Shown: in pieces, positions 63,262-64,000 of the stretch | How positions within the stretch are numbered: the stretch's first letter is position 1 | How the letters are laid out: every line of letters starts with the position of its first letter | NCBI GenBank assembly: GCA_963556255.1 | Contig: OY744616.1 | Location: 15,556,346-15,620,345, forward strand | Origin: Allolobophora icterica | Taxonomy: Eukaryota > Annelida > Clitellata > Crassiclitellata > Lumbricidae | Direction of reading: 5' to 3' | DNA length: 64,000 nt | Position numbers and translations under genes: made by a program | The notes under the pieces: model-generated | The model's database searches: none | The model's input: the letters and a program-made list of their open reading frames with translations, nothing else | What the model was told of the DNA's origin: nothing

Positions 63262-64000
63262 GTAATGGAAATCGTCGCAATTTTTTTGGCGTTCTTTTAC
63301 CCACATGACAGATGTCTGATGTAGTAGGCGACTGTATGCATGTGTCCTGAGAATGTTGCTGTTTATGCTGACCTTGAGGAAATCATTCAGACACTTATCT
63401 CCGTCAGTTTATACTTTTCATTAGATGCATTGTATATCTAAGAAATGAAAAGGAAAAATAATAAAGAAATGGGTAAATTAATAATGGTGAGTTAGTTGTG
63501 GGAGGTTTATTGTGCGTTAGGTAAATGGGGTAGATTATTATGGGGTTTGATTGGTAAAAGTAAGGGAATTACAGCAGTTGTTGTGGTTAGTCCAACTGTT
63601 TAAATGTTTAGATAAAGTTTTCCGAAAACTAAACAAATTTCTGATTCTCTTGCCTATCAAACAGTAACTGCAATACATTGAACTAATTATATTTGTCTCT
63701 AAATAAATGTTATTGTTAAAAAGACAGTTTGAGATTAAGCATCAGAGGTGAGATAAGATTAATAGTTAAGGTAGCTTTCAGTTGGTTATTCCTCTGACCA
63801 ATGTAAAAAAAATTTAATTTTTAATTGTTTGTGTATTTTTATCGATTCTACAGTGTTCTTATCAGTTTTAAACTATGACGAATGGGTGGTGTTTGTAAAA
63901 ATCATAAGAAGCATGACACCGTTTTGACGAACAGTTTCGAGACATTGAAGAGTTCTGTTTCAGTATTTTAGCATACAATTTATTATTACTGATTTGTAAC
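63262..64000 (+). other. Start of collagen intron 27
   Basis: AT-rich sequence to the window edge; I see no exon or repeat in it. Confidence 0.7.

Noticed and set aside
1..64000. CRISPR arrays, operons or bacterial-type genes
   Set aside because: All tandem repeats found are satellites or microsatellites without unique spacers, and the gene structure is eukaryotic.

Overview
The window is animal nuclear DNA, most likely from a marine invertebrate. It is AT-rich and intron-rich, and it carries short Gly-X-Y exons, LTR retrotransposons, CR1/L2-like LINEs, tRNA-derived SINEs, small terminal-inverted-repeat elements and many satellites. The exact phylum cannot be read from the sequence. Nothing prokaryotic (operon, CRISPR, ribosome binding site) is present.

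The only cellular gene I can support is one very large gene on the + strand, a type IV (basement membrane) collagen alpha chain, probably of the alpha-2-like class. I placed 27 exons between 11913 and 63261 by splice signals and Gly-X-Y periodicity. Their phases are compatible at every junction, and together they give 1157 codons with no stop. The first exon is the cysteine-rich 7S segment and exon 4 carries the Gly-Cys-Asn-Gly-Thr glycosylation site typical of collagen IV. The signal-peptide exon (upstream) and the rest of the helix plus the NC1 domain (downstream) lie outside the window. Exons 1-13 begin and end between codons; from exon 14 on most junctions split a glycine codon.

Layout. 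1-11548: a minus-strand Ty3/gypsy retrotransposon with a single 2354-codon gag-pol frame, a shared or tandem LTR, and the gag start of a second copy running off the left edge. 11913-20593: collagen exons 1-2, separated by an 8.5-kb intron with a 29-bp satellite, a LINE and a 51-bp satellite. 20594-30780: exons 3-4 and a complete 3.9-kb non-autonomous gypsy element (GGTTT target duplication) next to a hAT-type MITE. 30781-44215: exons 5-14, with LINE 3' ends and two SINEs that share the LINE tail. 44216-58569: exons 15-23, more LINE ends, a hAT MITE family with perfect 8-bp duplications, and a 1.1-kb element nested in a LINE. 58570-64000: a 20-bp minisatellite of about 66 copies, exons 24-27, a SINE and a 50-bp satellite.

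The mobile elements sit in the collagen introns and none interrupts an exon. The most interesting items are the gypsy derivative that has lost protease, RT and integrase but keeps one open frame ending in an intact RNase H; a 71-bp TTAA-bounded family (three copies, all exactly 71 bp); a SINE whose tail copies the end of the local LINE, including its last codons; a satellite that arose inside a dispersed repeat; and a 54-nt collagen-like exon relic with a Gly-to-stop change. I see no new multi-gene biological system here.
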